DNA of 64,000 nt from Leptolyngbya sp. Cla-17 (GCF_016807185.1 NZ_JAEVYN010000001.1:2320161-2384160); one strand, 5' to 3'. Positions 30,058 to 39,641 are shown, counted from the stretch's first letter. Made by a program: numbers and translations. Notes: generated by a model not told the origin, from the letters alone.

Positions 30058-30777
30058 CTAACCTTTGTACTTGACTGAGCAACCATAAGGTTGGGTCACC
30101 GCAGGATCAACCTTTTGCCCCTTTAACACGGCATTGACCGCAGAGGTAACGTAGTTTTTTGCAGTGCCCACATCCTTAGGCTCGCTGGAAGGGTTGTTGT
30201 CGATCGCGCCCATGTATGACAGCGTTCCATTTGGCGCAATGATAAACATATGAGGCGTGGTGCGGGCACTGTAAAGCTTACCCAGCTTGCCATCCGCATC
30301 GATCAATACAGCAGTTGGAGATGCTTTGCGACTCTTGCTCAAATCGTTGGCTTTTTTGCCATCCACAAATCCCTGGTTTCCGGGAGCCGAAGAAACCACC
30401 GACAGCCAAACAACTCCTTTTCCAGTCGCCTGCTTTTGCAGCTTTTGCATATTGCTGGACTCGTAGTGTTTACGAACATAAGGACATTGATGATTTGTCC
30501 ATTCCAACACCACCGTTTTGCCCTTAAAGTTGCTTAACTGGTGCGTCTTGCCATTGCTGTCAGTTGCAGTAAAGTTGGGCGCAGGTTGCCCAACTCGGAC
30601 GGGTGCGGCGGCAATTTGCATGGGCAGCCGAACAGAGGCAGCAGATTGAGGTTGGGAGGTTAACTGAGCTTTAGAAGCGCTGATCGCAGCACTGACTCCT
30701 GCGAATGCACTAGCAACGGCACCCACTAATGCCACTCTTAAGAATTGGGTTTGAATCTGTGAACGACTCAATTTCAT
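30058..30777 (-). CDS. Periplasmic thioredoxin-fold redoxin
   Basis: 239 residues. An N-terminal hydrophobic segment (VALVGAVASAFAGVSAA) predicts export. The AhpC/TSA-like fold starts with VGQPAPNFTATDSNGK and includes TVVLEWTNHQCPYVRKHY, where only one Cys replaces the usual CxxC. The second Cys sits at the very end (QPYGCSVKYKG), a pattern seen in this peroxiredoxin-like group. PHMFIIAPNGTLSYMG is conserved. It lies between the DsbD-like gene and the phosphatase gene, so it may be reduced by the former. Confidence 0.85.
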   Translation of the reverse strand: MKLSRSQIQTQFLRVALVGAVASAFAGVSAAISASKAQLTSQPQSAASVRLPMQIAAAPVRVGQPAPNFTATDSNGKTHQLSNFKGKTVVLEWTNHQCPYVRKHYESSNMQKLQKQATGKGVVWLSVVSSAPGNQGFVDGKKANDLSKSRKASPTAVLIDADGKLGKLYSARTTPHMFIIAPNGTLSYMGAIDNNPSSEPKDVGTAKNYVTSAVNAVLKGQKVDPAVTQPYGCSVKYKG

Positions 30778-30863
30778 GGTTATTTCCTTGTTAACTCAGG
30801 GCATAGACTGAAATCGAAGATAACAATTAGAATTGGGCTTAGCACAGGTGAATTTCACACTGG

Positions 30864-33110
30864 TTATAATGACACAGAAACACTTGCAACGGCATCCCGC
30901 ACTAAGTCTGGGGTAAGCACCTGTGGCAAGATGACGGGTTCGCTTTGCTCTAGTCCATTGGGATAAAGGACATAAAGCGGTACACCACTACGCCCAAACT
31001 TGCTCAGTGATTGAGTAATTTCTGCGTTTCGGTTAGTCCAATCCGCTTTCACTAACGCCACTCCTTTTTGCTGAAAGGCAGCAAGCACCTCTGGCTGGCT
31101 AAGGGCAATCCGTTCGTTGACCAAGCAGGTAATACACCAGGCGGCAGTGTAATTAATGAACACAGGCTGTTTAGATTGGCGCAACTGGTCTAGTTGGCTA
31201 GGAGTGTAGGCTGCCCAAACTGAGCTATTGGCACTACTGGGATCAACAGATTGAGTAGATGAAGAGGATGGAACACTGCTGTTGACTAGCGGTGTCAGGG
31301 TAAGGACAATCGCGATCGCTGCCAGTGAGCCAACCAATCCAACCCGCCGCCAAACGCTTCTAGCGACTTGAGTCTTCTGATGGAGCCAAGCCGCAAACCC
31401 AATCAAAATGATGCCAACTAGGGCGATCGCTAGTCCGTTCGTGCCGACTTGCAAAGTCAATACCCAGACCAACCAAGCCACTGCTCCATACATCGGAAAC
31501 GCCAATATCTGCTGCAACGTTTCCATCCAGGCTCCTGGTTTGGGTAAAAAGCGTCGCAAAGCAGGGGTGAGACTGATGACCAAGTAGGGCAAAGCTAAGC
31601 CCAAGCCTAAAGTCAGAAGAATGGCGATCGCCACGGGAGTCGGTTGCACCAACGCCACACTAACCGCCGTTGCCATAAATGGAGCCGTACAGGGCGTTGC
31701 CATGACGGTTGCTAACACACCCGTAAAAAACTCACCGCTATAGCCCGGTTTTGCCGTCAGGCTGTGCCCCAACCCCATGATGGAGGCTCCCACCGTGAAC
31801 ACGCCTGACAAACTTAGTCCCACCGCAAACAGCACATAGGCCATCAACAGGACGAATACAGGGGCCTGAAGCTGAAAGCCCCAGCCAATCTCCTGCCCCA
31901 GCGATCGCAAGATCAGCAAGGCTCCAGCGATCAATCCAAAGCTGGCGAGTACCCCAGTCGTGAAGGCAAGTCCACTGAATCGCGCTTGCCGGGGATTTTG
32001 CTGCGCTTGTTGGGCGATCGTCAGCACCTTGAGAGACAACACCGGAAACACGCAGGGCATCAGATTTAGAACCACACCGCCTGCTAATGCTAATAAAAGC
32101 GCCTGCCAGATTGGAAAATTGGCAACCTCAGTGCGTGATTTTGAAGGTGTTTCAGCATTAGCAGCATTAGCAGCGTTAATAGACTGAGGTTTTGCCTGAA
32201 TGGTAAACGCTTGAACATTTGTCTTGCCGTCACTGCCTTCTTGAACGACTAACAAGCCTTCTACTAAATCTTGCTTTTCCTGATAGCCGCGCTCAATTTG
32301 TAACGTGATCCGATCTTGAGCCACAGTCAAACGTTGAGGGGCGGCATTTTGAATCACACCATCTTTATCGGGAAAGAACTCTACCTGTTTTAATTGCCCT
32401 GCGGCTAGTCCAGGCGCATTCACAAACAGCGTCAAATCTTTGTCATCCACTGCAAAGGAGCTTTCCCAGGGTGAAGTCTGCGGGTGAGCTTGGCGAGTGC
32501 GCGTAAAAGCATCCGTCCAAGCTGGATCTTTGGTGGAAGCAGTGGGGGCAACAGGAACTGTAAGGGTCAACGTTTTTTGTTCAGGAATGCACTCCAGCTT
32601 GCAAACCAACACCTCTGCCTGAGCACGTAGAGTGATGGATTTGCTTGCCACTTGAGCGGTTGGGGTGATCTCTGTCAGCAGATACACTTCATCTTCGTAG
32701 CCAAAATTCATCAGCGGCTCGACTGGAATCCGCGTTGGGTAGGGAAACACCAATTCTCCAGCTTGAAATCCTGGAGGCAAAGTCCACTGAATAGAAGGGG
32801 CTGCACCTGAGTCGCCTGGATTTTTCCAATAAACATGCCACTCTGGACGCAATTTAAGCTGTAGCGCTACCCAAAATGGCGAACCTGCCTGAATCGTTTT
32901 GACCTCGCTGATCAGTTGGGCTTGTGCATTTTCAGGCTGAGACGGTTGCGCCCAAGCTGACTGAGGAAGACTGACGATCGCGCTGAAGAGGATTGCGCTC
33001 GCGCCAAGCCATGAACATAACCTCAGCGATCTTAGAGGAGTTACCTGAAGCCTCCAGAAAAGATGAGTGAATGATGCAGCGATGAAGGACTTTGCAACGT
33101 GTTTTATCAT
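30864..33110 (-). CDS. DsbD/ScsB-like thiol:disulfide interchange protein
   Basis: 748 residues from ATG 33110; the frame is open to 33191. It begins with a signal segment ending SAWAQ. Residues 45-300 form the N-terminal periplasmic domain (LRPEWHVYWKNPGDSG and the Cys pair in VCKLECIPE). The DsbD transmembrane region follows with its paired cysteines in MPCVFPVLSLKVL and ATPCTAPFMATA. A thioredoxin-like C-terminal domain carries WCITC. Electrons pass from cytosolic thioredoxin through the membrane to periplasmic partners, plausibly the redoxin 86 bases downstream. Confidence 0.9.
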   Translation of the reverse strand: MIKHVAKSFIAASFTHLFWRLQVTPLRSLRLCSWLGASAILFSAIVSLPQSAWAQPSQPENAQAQLISEVKTIQAGSPFWVALQLKLRPEWHVYWKNPGDSGAAPSIQWTLPPGFQAGELVFPYPTRIPVEPLMNFGYEDEVYLLTEITPTAQVASKSITLRAQAEVLVCKLECIPEQKTLTLTVPVAPTASTKDPAWTDAFTRTRQAHPQTSPWESSFAVDDKDLTLFVNAPGLAAGQLKQVEFFPDKDGVIQNAAPQRLTVAQDRITLQIERGYQEKQDLVEGLLVVQEGSDGKTNVQAFTIQAKPQSINAANAANAETPSKSRTEVANFPIWQALLLALAGGVVLNLMPCVFPVLSLKVLTIAQQAQQNPRQARFSGLAFTTGVLASFGLIAGALLILRSLGQEIGWGFQLQAPVFVLLMAYVLFAVGLSLSGVFTVGASIMGLGHSLTAKPGYSGEFFTGVLATVMATPCTAPFMATAVSVALVQPTPVAIAILLTLGLGLALPYLVISLTPALRRFLPKPGAWMETLQQILAFPMYGAVAWLVWVLTLQVGTNGLAIALVGIILIGFAAWLHQKTQVARSVWRRVGLVGSLAAIAIVLTLTPLVNSSVPSSSSTQSVDPSSANSSVWAAYTPSQLDQLRQSKQPVFINYTAAWCITCLVNERIALSQPEVLAAFQQKGVALVKADWTNRNAEITQSLSKFGRSGVPLYVLYPNGLEQSEPVILPQVLTPDLVRDAVASVSVSL

Positions 33111-33260
33111 GCTCACAGTTTTACAGACTCCGTTGCTAGTGTAGCCAGTAGAGAATTGATTGAGGAGGTGTCTCAAATGAACCGCATTCACTCATTTACA
33201 ACATTCCTGTACCCATCCAACTGGATCATGCTATCTTTGCTCAGTTCAAAGTAGGTAGGT

Positions 33261-33857
33261 TTGAATTTGACGAAGTACACGACCGGGCATCAAACCTCTT
33301 TATTTTCGGTAGCGGATGTAGCGGGAGGCTATCGAGTCCCGTCCAAGGAACCGCTTCAAATAGGAGTGGATGCGTTACAGGCGTGGAAACAGCGAATTTT
33401 TCAGCACCAACAGCAAGTAACAGTAAATGCACCTTCTCAAGGCAGTTTGTTTACACTGCCACCTACCGACGCAGAGCTGGCAGAAAGCATTGATCTATTC
33501 AAATTGCCACGGCAGAATACGGAATTTTGGCGGTGGCAGGCGGACGATGACGGCGTTTCAGCACTCTACTTTGTAGTGGATGATGAGCTGCCCATTGTGC
33601 TTTATGTGGGAGAAACCATAAAGTCGGGAATGCGCTGGAAAGGGGAGCATGACTGCAAGCGCTACATTCTTAACTACATTTCGGCTCATCGTCCTCACAG
33701 TTTACCTGTGGCGGTGAATATTAGCTTTTGGTCCAATGCGCCGACCAATACCCGCGGTCGCCAACGGCTCGAATCGGCGCTGATCAAGAAGTGGAAGTCG
33801 CCCTTCAACAAAGAAAACTGGAAATATTGGAATACTCCATTTGTCGGTGAGCCTTAA
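33261..33857 (+). CDS. GIY-YIG nuclease-like protein
   Basis: 198 residues. The C-terminal half holds a GIY-YIG-like core: ALYFVVDDELPIVLYVGET (the second strand reads LYVGE), then a helix with RWKGEHDCKRYI, and a Glu in RLESALIKKWKSPFN. The N-terminal 100 residues are a Gln-rich extension with no domain that I recognise. The TTG start at 33261 is supported by AGGTAGG just upstream. The gene converges on the alkene reductase gene, with a CGGAGT-type tract between. The target is unknown. Confidence 0.72.
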   Translation: MNLTKYTTGHQTSLFSVADVAGGYRVPSKEPLQIGVDALQAWKQRIFQHQQQVTVNAPSQGSLFTLPPTDAELAESIDLFKLPRQNTEFWRWQADDDGVSALYFVVDDELPIVLYVGETIKSGMRWKGEHDCKRYILNYISAHRPHSLPVAVNISFWSNAPTNTRGRQRLESALIKKWKSPFNKENWKYWNTPFVGEP

Positions 33858-33869
33858 CCCAAACTAGTA

Positions 33870-33983
33870 GACTGTGCGGCGTGGGGAGTGCGGCGGACTG
33901 AGTAAGATGAAATCAATCTCTTAAATCAAAACAGATTCCAAACTCCAAACTCCGCGCTCCGTCCCCCCTAACTCCGCATTCTT
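33870..33983. repeat. CGGAGT/ACTCCG-type tract at a convergent junction
   Basis: GTGCGGCG and GGAGTGCGGCGGACTG (33876-33901) face AACTCCAAACTCCGCGCTCCG and AACTCCGCATTC (33942-33981), inverted and able to pair. It has the same theme and the same convergent position as the tract at 9060. Confidence 0.55.
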
Positions 33984-35066
33984 CTACACCGCCTGCAACA
34001 CCGGATAATCCGTGTAGCCCTTTGCACCGGGAGCATAAAACGTTGCTTGATCAGGTGGATTTAGCGGAGCCTGTTCACGGAAGCGTTCTACCAAATCTGG
34101 ATTGGCAATGAATGGAACTCCGTAGGCAATCAGGTTAGCTTCACCCTCGGCGATCGCGTTGGTTCCTTTCTCAAAGTCATAACCACCATTCAACATCAGC
34201 ACTCCAGTAAAAGCCTGCCGAATATGAGGTGCAACGTGAATTCCTTCCAATGCCATAATGTGCCCCGGCAAGCCTTCCAAGACGTGTAAATATGCCAAAT
34301 TGAAGGCATTTAACGCGCCAGAAGCATAGCCGAACGTTGCGATCGGGTCACTGTCTCGCATGTCATTGAAAGAACTAGTAGGAGATAGGCGCACCCCTAC
34401 GCGATCGCCGCTCCAGGCATTGACCACCGCTTCTGTTACTTCCAGCAAGAAGCGCGATCGATTGGCAATGCTCCCGCCATAAGCATCTGTGCGCTGATTA
34501 CTGCCGTCTCGCAAAAATTGATCGATTAAATAGCCGTTGGCACCATGAATTTCCACGCCGTCAAAGCCAGCTTCCTGGGCGCGCAGGGTCGCATCGACAT
34601 ATTGCTGCACCACACCTGTAATTTCCTCTAGTTCCAGCGATCGCGGTGTCACAAATGGCTTTTTACCGTGAGGCGTGTGAGCATCGCCTTGAGGACGAAT
34701 CGCAGAAGCCGACACCGGTAACGCTCCATTGGGCTGAAAGTCGGGATGAGAAGCGCGTCCCATATGCCATAGCTGTAGGAAAATTCGTCCGCCAGCCGCG
34801 TGAACTGCATCTGTGATTGTTTTCCAGCCTTTCACCTGCTCAGCGGTATGAATGCCTGGAGTTTCTACCCAACCGCTGGCTTGCTCTGAAATTTGCGTCG
34901 CTTCTGAAATAATCAGTCCGGCGGTGGCGCGTTGAACATAATACTCTTTCATCAACGCGTTAGGCAGCCGTTCCACACCCGCACGAGCGCGGGTGAGCGG
35001 TGCCATGATGATGCGATTAGGTAAGGTCAATGCACCCACTTGAATAGGAGTGAATAAATCAGGCAT
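33984..35066 (-). CDS. Old Yellow Enzyme-family alkene reductase
   Basis: 360 residues. FMN-dependent, NAD(P)H-driven reductase of activated alkenes (NemA-like). MPDLFTPIQVGALTLPNRI opens the TIM barrel. IMAPLTRARAG is the FMN region, FLQLWHMGRASHP contains the substrate and flavin contacts, VEIHGANGYLIDQFLRDGSN is the family signature with the catalytic His-Asn pair, and NGGYDF lies near the phosphate-binding end. It is transcribed away from a TetR gene 119 bases off, with operator-like repeats between, so it is probably induced by electrophiles through that repressor. Confidence 0.93.
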   Translation of the reverse strand: MPDLFTPIQVGALTLPNRIIMAPLTRARAGVERLPNALMKEYYVQRATAGLIISEATQISEQASGWVETPGIHTAEQVKGWKTITDAVHAAGGRIFLQLWHMGRASHPDFQPNGALPVSASAIRPQGDAHTPHGKKPFVTPRSLELEEITGVVQQYVDATLRAQEAGFDGVEIHGANGYLIDQFLRDGSNQRTDAYGGSIANRSRFLLEVTEAVVNAWSGDRVGVRLSPTSSFNDMRDSDPIATFGYASGALNAFNLAYLHVLEGLPGHIMALEGIHVAPHIRQAFTGVLMLNGGYDFEKGTNAIAEGEANLIAYGVPFIANPDLVERFREQAPLNPPDQATFYAPGAKGYTDYPVLQAV

Positions 35067-35122
35067 GGTTGATCCTTTTAATTTGCAGTCGTTTTTTGAC
35101 TCATCTGTCCTTGTATCTAAAG

Positions 35123-35171
35123 CTAGACGAGACGGTTCGTCTTGTCAACCTAGACGAGACGGTTGCTCTCG
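35123..35171. promoter_or_regulatory. Duplicated operator for the TetR regulator
   Basis: CTAGACGAGACGGTT occurs at 35123-35137 and again at 35150-35164, a 27-base direct repeat. The first copy reads on as AGACGAGACGGTTCGTCT (inverted arms AGACGA/TCGTCT); the second contains ACGAGA/TCTCGT. It lies between the divergent alkene reductase and TetR starts, where a TetR dimer could block both. Confidence 0.7.
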
Positions 35172-35185
35172 TTTATCCTAAAGGT

Positions 35186-35839
35186 ATGACTGAACCGCCC
35201 CTTTCATCGGATATTTCGCGATCGCAGGTGGAGACTACCCTCCTTCCGGTAGAACAACCCTATAAAACGCCCGATTGTCGGCGACGGAATGAGCGATCTC
35301 ACCAGGCAATTTTGAAGGCAGCAGCAGAGTTGCTTGAAGAAAAAGGCTACAGCGGAGTGTGCATTGAAGGGATTGCTGCCCGTGCTGGAGTAGGGAAGCA
35401 AACTATTTATCGTTGGTGGTCATCCAAAGCCGCTGTGATTATGGAAGCCTACGCCACACGTCCCGCAAAAAATCCTCCCACGCCCGATACGGGTTCCGTA
35501 CAAGCAGATTTACACCAGATGCTGGCACATCTTTGTTTTGTGTTAACGCAAACGACGTCTGGTTCTGTAGTGAAAGGCTTGATTGCAGAAGCGCAAAACA
35601 ACTGTGAAGTTGCTGAAACCTTTCGCGCCTATTTTGTTGCCTGTCGCCGCGATGCAACTCGCACAATTTTGGAACGGGGAATTGAACGAGCAGAGCTACG
35701 GTCTGATTTAAATGTGGAACTGGCGATCGATACCCTGTTTGGTCCTATTTGGTATCGGTTATTGCTGCAACATGCACCGCTAGATGACGACTTTGCCGCT
35801 GCATTGGTCAACCATTTACTAGCTGGAATGCAAATTTAA
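35186..35839 (+). CDS. TetR/AcrR family transcriptional regulator
   Basis: 217 residues from ATG 35186, preceded by AAAGGT; the open frame begins at 35069. The helix-turn-helix is at about residues 35-75: RSHQAILKAAAELLEEKGY, IEGIAARAGVGKQTIYRWW, then KAAVIMEAY. The C-terminal ligand domain ends with LLAGMQI. It is divergent from the Old Yellow Enzyme gene, and the paired operators lie just upstream, so autoregulation and control of the reductase are likely. The inducer cannot be read from the sequence. Confidence 0.92.
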   Translation: MTEPPLSSDISRSQVETTLLPVEQPYKTPDCRRRNERSHQAILKAAAELLEEKGYSGVCIEGIAARAGVGKQTIYRWWSSKAAVIMEAYATRPAKNPPTPDTGSVQADLHQMLAHLCFVLTQTTSGSVVKGLIAEAQNNCEVAETFRAYFVACRRDATRTILERGIERAELRSDLNVELAIDTLFGPIWYRLLLQHAPLDDDFAAALVNHLLAGMQI

Positions 35840-35840
35840 T

Positions 35841-36245
35841 TCACTTTAGAGAGTTCAACAGGGCTGCATGCATAAAGGCGATATCAGGGCTGCGTTGGAT
35901 CGCCTGATCGTAGCGCTGTTCAGCAGGAGCGCCTTCTTCAGAAGCTTTTAGCAATTTTTTCGCTTGCTGTATGAGGTCATCAATTTGGCTGGCAGCGATC
36001 GCGTCTTTGTCATCCAACAACTCATCAACTTGCACTATGAACTGAGACATAGGGCGCAACCAGTCAAACCATTCATGACTAATAACTAACTGGAAAAAAT
36101 CACCATTGGTTTGAATTTTGCCAAAATGCTGTTCGTAAGTTTCTCGCTCAGCATCCAGTAGTGCTTTGTGGAGCCGTAGGAATCCATGACGCACCTCACG
36201 TAAACGTTGGATTTCAGGCTCTAAAGAAGAATTTATAGAAGTCAT
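35841..36245 (-). CDS. Conserved hypothetical helical protein
   Basis: 134 residues, all-helical and soluble. It starts EPEIQRLREVRHGFLRLHKALLDAERETYEQHFGKI and includes FFQLVISHEWFDWLRPMSQFIVQVDELL. The style matches a conserved hypothetical family of proteobacteria and cyanobacteria with no known function. Its stop codon is one base from the TetR gene stop codon, tail to tail, leaving no room for an intergenic terminator. Confidence 0.7.
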   Translation of the reverse strand: MTSINSSLEPEIQRLREVRHGFLRLHKALLDAERETYEQHFGKIQTNGDFFQLVISHEWFDWLRPMSQFIVQVDELLDDKDAIAASQIDDLIQQAKKLLKASEEGAPAEQRYDQAIQRSPDIAFMHAALLNSLK

Positions 36246-36318
36246 TGGTCAAAATTACGATGGAAAAACCTTTCTCATCTTAGTCATATCTGATAGTTTG
36301 TTGAGCGTTTCTGGCAGC

Positions 36319-37635
36319 TCACTGGTGGCTTGTTTGCAAATCGTCCAATTCAGCGTAGTTTGGCAATGCCGTATCGATTGCGATGCCGTTTCGCAACACC
36401 ACCCGGTCATGTTGCGATCGCGATAGCAATTCACTGTAACGCCGCGCTTTGAACAGGACGAGATCGGCAGTCAAGCCTATATCAAGCCGTCCAGTCGTGG
36501 GCAGCCCCATCAAATCAGCAGGAGTGAGCGTGATGGCACGGCACCAATCGCCATAGGGGCGATCGAGGTGGGCAATTTTGGCAGAGAGGGCAAACACTTC
36601 TAAGGCATCATGGTCGCCAAAGGCATGAAATGGATCGCGGCAATTATCGCTAGCGATCGCCACCGGAACGCCTGCCTGCTTCAATTCATGCAGCAAGGTC
36701 ACGCCGCGCCAGTGCGGTGTATGCCCTGGTTTTCGATCTTGCAGATACAAATTGCACATCGGCAAGCTGACAATGCCAATGTTTGCTTGTTTGACGAGAT
36801 CAATAGTCTTCGCTGATTCTTCGGTGGGCTGCACAGCCAGACTACAGCAGTGACCACAAACAATTTGTTTTTGAAACTGCTGCCGCAGAGCCGTCTCTGC
36901 CACAATTTTGAGACAGATGGAATTGGGATCGTTGTTTTCGTCTACATGCAGATCGAGATCGAGATTGCGATCGCGGGCGATCTCAAAAGTTCGGTCAATT
37001 TGCAGTTCAATCTCTGGATTCATGGAGGCAAAACCACCTAAAATGCCATCCATTTCTGCTATTTGGTCGGCTAGCTTTTCACCCTGGGGAGTCAGAAAAT
37101 CTTCTAAGGAAACTAAACAAACCGCTTGCAAGCTTATTCGATCTGCCCAGCGATCGCGCAAGGCTCGAAATGCCTCCAACGTGACCTCGGCCAAGTTACC
37201 GCCAGAGTCAAGATGAGTGCGAACTGCCCTCGTACCGTGGGCATAGCTGCACTTTAAGCCGAACTCCATCCGGCGATAAACGTCCTCTGCATTCCAATGT
37301 TCAGAATCTTGACGGATAGTTTCCAGTCCATCGGCAAAAGTTCCTGTCACATTGGGTGAGCGTTCCCACAGGTGCCCTTTATCCAAATGGGTGTGCATAT
37401 CCACAAAGCAGGGAAACACCATGCCGCCTTTCAGATCAACAGATGGATAAGCGGATGTAGGCTGAGTTTCAGCCGTGACGATACTGGCGATCGCGCCATT
37501 TGCAATTTCAATATCCACAAGCCGCAACTCATCCTGCACTACTGCCTCTGGCAAAGATGAGCGATCGCTATGCACCATTAACGAGTCAGGTACATGAGCA
37601 TTTCGTAGCCAGTAATGATCAGTTTTAGGAATCAT
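36319..37635 (-). CDS. Cytosine deaminase-like amidohydrolase
   Basis: 438 residues from ATG 37635; in-frame ATGs at 37665 and 37752 are alternatives. Metal-binding motifs of the CodA/TrzA-type barrel are present: FVDMHTHLDKGHLWE, RTHLDSGG, LDLHVDENNDPNS, VCGHCCSLA and ASDNCRDPFHAFGDHD. The likely reaction is deamination of cytosine to uracil, or a related pyrimidine or triazine hydrolysis; the substrate is an inference. No permease gene is adjacent. The C-terminal RLDIGLTADLVLFKAR is the usual barrel-closing strand. Confidence 0.82.
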   Translation of the reverse strand: MIPKTDHYWLRNAHVPDSLMVHSDRSSLPEAVVQDELRLVDIEIANGAIASIVTAETQPTSAYPSVDLKGGMVFPCFVDMHTHLDKGHLWERSPNVTGTFADGLETIRQDSEHWNAEDVYRRMEFGLKCSYAHGTRAVRTHLDSGGNLAEVTLEAFRALRDRWADRISLQAVCLVSLEDFLTPQGEKLADQIAEMDGILGGFASMNPEIELQIDRTFEIARDRNLDLDLHVDENNDPNSICLKIVAETALRQQFQKQIVCGHCCSLAVQPTEESAKTIDLVKQANIGIVSLPMCNLYLQDRKPGHTPHWRGVTLLHELKQAGVPVAIASDNCRDPFHAFGDHDALEVFALSAKIAHLDRPYGDWCRAITLTPADLMGLPTTGRLDIGLTADLVLFKARRYSELLSRSQHDRVVLRNGIAIDTALPNYAELDDLQTSHQ

Positions 37636-37755
37636 AGGTGAGGAAAAGAAGTCTAACGAAGGCATTCTCAGTTTTATAACTAAAGCATAATCAAACAGCA
37701 AAGGGACGAAGAGCCAAAACTCTCCATCCCTTTGCCGATTCGTTTTTACCATGCT

Positions 37756-38880
37756 TTACGCAGGAGTTGCTGCAACACCGTTTTTCAGTAGGTTGATAAT
37801 CGCTGTTTTTTCTAGTAACCCAACTAGAATGCCGTTGGATTGAACAACCGACAGAGCCGTTAACTTGCGCTCTTCCAGCAGTTGCACCACTTCTGATAAG
37901 GGGCGATCGCCCGCCACGGTTAAGGATGGCTCAATGGTAGTGACCAAAGCTTGCACCGAGGTTTCTGACCAAAGCGCGCTAGGAATTGTTTTTAGATCTT
38001 CTACCTCGATCGCGCCTATCAATTGCCCGTCATCGTCGGTAACCAAAAACTTACGCCAGTTTTTTGTATCTAAAACCCGTTGGTCGGCAAACTCGCGCAG
38101 AGTTAACGATTGTGCCACCACCGGACTATCTGCAATCACCGCATCGGCTGCAGTCAACCCTGCCAGTTTGTCTTGCACCGTACCATACTGGGCAGCTTGA
38201 CCCGCGTTTTGCAACAAGAACCAGCCAATCAACACGTTCCAAAAGTTGATTCCAGCACCAAACAATGCCAGCGGTAGGATACCCGATGCGATCGCCAGCC
38301 AGCCAAACACTTGACCCACTCGTCCGGCAAACTTCATGCCCTTGTAAGGGTTGCCTGTCACTTTCCAGACCAACGCTTTCAGAATGTTGCCACCATCCAG
38401 CGGCAACCCAGGAATCAGATTAAACAGTGCCAGCGCCATATTTACGGACGCTAACACGCCCAGAATTGCAGCAAGTGGTCCAGAAATTCCAGTGAGCGCC
38501 GCAAATAGCGTTACGGAACCCGCAATCAATAGGCTAACGAGTGGACCAGCGATCGCTACCCAAAAGGCATCTCCAGGAGTTTCTGATTCTTTTTCCAAGC
38601 TTGCCAAGCCGCCAAACAGGAATAGAGTAATCGACTTCACGCCAATTCCTTGCTTCAGCGCCACGAAGCTATGCCCCAGTTCATGAGCTAACACTGAGCT
38701 AAACAAGAGCAGCGCAGTCACCAAACCCAGCCCCCAAGAAGCACCAGCAGGCAACGTTGGAAACTGAGCTGCTAATCCAGTGCCATAGCTAAGGGTAACT
38801 AACCCCAACACCAAGAACCAGGATGGATTGACGTAAAAAGGAATCCCAAACAAATTGCCGACACGGATATTGTTATTCAT
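37756..38880 (-). CDS. Site-2-protease family metalloprotease with CBS domains
   Basis: 374 residues. The intramembrane zinc-protease motif HELGH is at residues 66-70, and the third ligand lies in NLIPGLPLDGGNILKAL. About five hydrophobic segments span residues 20-230. The C-terminal half (about 240-370) holds a CBS-domain pair (ADAVIADSPVVAQSLTL, and RPLSEVVQLLEERKLTALSVV), which usually senses adenine nucleotides. The type is SpoIVFB-like with CBS. Substrates are probably membrane-bound anti-sigma factors or signal peptides, but this is not shown by context. Confidence 0.92.
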   Translation of the reverse strand: MNNNIRVGNLFGIPFYVNPSWFLVLGLVTLSYGTGLAAQFPTLPAGASWGLGLVTALLLFSSVLAHELGHSFVALKQGIGVKSITLFLFGGLASLEKESETPGDAFWVAIAGPLVSLLIAGSVTLFAALTGISGPLAAILGVLASVNMALALFNLIPGLPLDGGNILKALVWKVTGNPYKGMKFAGRVGQVFGWLAIASGILPLALFGAGINFWNVLIGWFLLQNAGQAAQYGTVQDKLAGLTAADAVIADSPVVAQSLTLREFADQRVLDTKNWRKFLVTDDDGQLIGAIEVEDLKTIPSALWSETSVQALVTTIEPSLTVAGDRPLSEVVQLLEERKLTALSVVQSNGILVGLLEKTAIINLLKNGVAATPA

Positions 38881-39071
38881 ATCGGTGACCTCTAATAGTT
38901 GAGCAATTCAGGTTGAATATATTTGTTGTTTTCTTCATAACCTTACTGTAACGAAATGTAACAGGCTTGTTAATCGTTCCATTAACGTAATTACCGCCTG
39001 CTTGAGTTCGGTTAACAGAAAGTAGCGAATAGCGAGTTCACTCTATATCTCATACTCTTACTCATACCAAT

Positions 39072-39641
39072 TTAAACAGTATTCAAGGCAGATAGGGCAT
39101 CCAGGATAAAGGAATAACCTGTGAGAGAAGCAATTACTTGTGGTGTTAACTCAGCCAGGAGTTGATCGATTTTGACTTGTAGTTGGTCGAGCGTTTTGAA
39201 CGCAGCCCACTTCAAACTTGCCTTGAGATGTTCCCACAACCTCTCAATAGGATTTAGCTCAGGGCAGTAAGGCGGTTGGAATAACAAGATGATGTTCTCT
39301 GGCACCACCAACGCTTTACCCTTGTGAAACCGCCCGTTATCCACTTGCAAGACGTTCAGACTATCCGGATAAGCGTTGGAAAATTCATTCAAGAATCGTT
39401 GATAACACTCGGTATCAACATGAGAAAATTGCAGAAAAAAGGACTCTCCCGTGGCAGGTTCAACCGCCCCGTAGAGCCAGAACGCTTTGAACAACCACTG
39501 CCACTGCCCAATCGGTTTGATGCCACACGCCGTGATCAATCGTCCCATCAGAGTATGCAGTCCAAAACGACTCTCATCCTGAGCAAAATAGCGAATGGGA
39601 CGTTCATCCTGCCCCCGGTGGCGAGCATACTGACTCAGCAA
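39072..39641 (-). CDS. IS630-B transposase, catalytic half (copy 3)
   Basis: 189 residues from a TTG start; the same length as in copies 1 and 2 and clearly homologous to them. DESRFG, LQVDNGRFHKG and NPIERLWEHLK supply the DDE residues. It overlaps the DNA-binding half by 7 bases (TTGCTGA). Both frames are intact despite divergence, arguing against a dead element. Confidence 0.85.
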   Translation of the reverse strand: MLSQYARHRGQDERPIRYFAQDESRFGLHTLMGRLITACGIKPIGQWQWLFKAFWLYGAVEPATGESFFLQFSHVDTECYQRFLNEFSNAYPDSLNVLQVDNGRFHKGKALVVPENIILLFQPPYCPELNPIERLWEHLKASLKWAAFKTLDQLQVKIDQLLAELTPQVIASLTGYSFILDALSALNTV

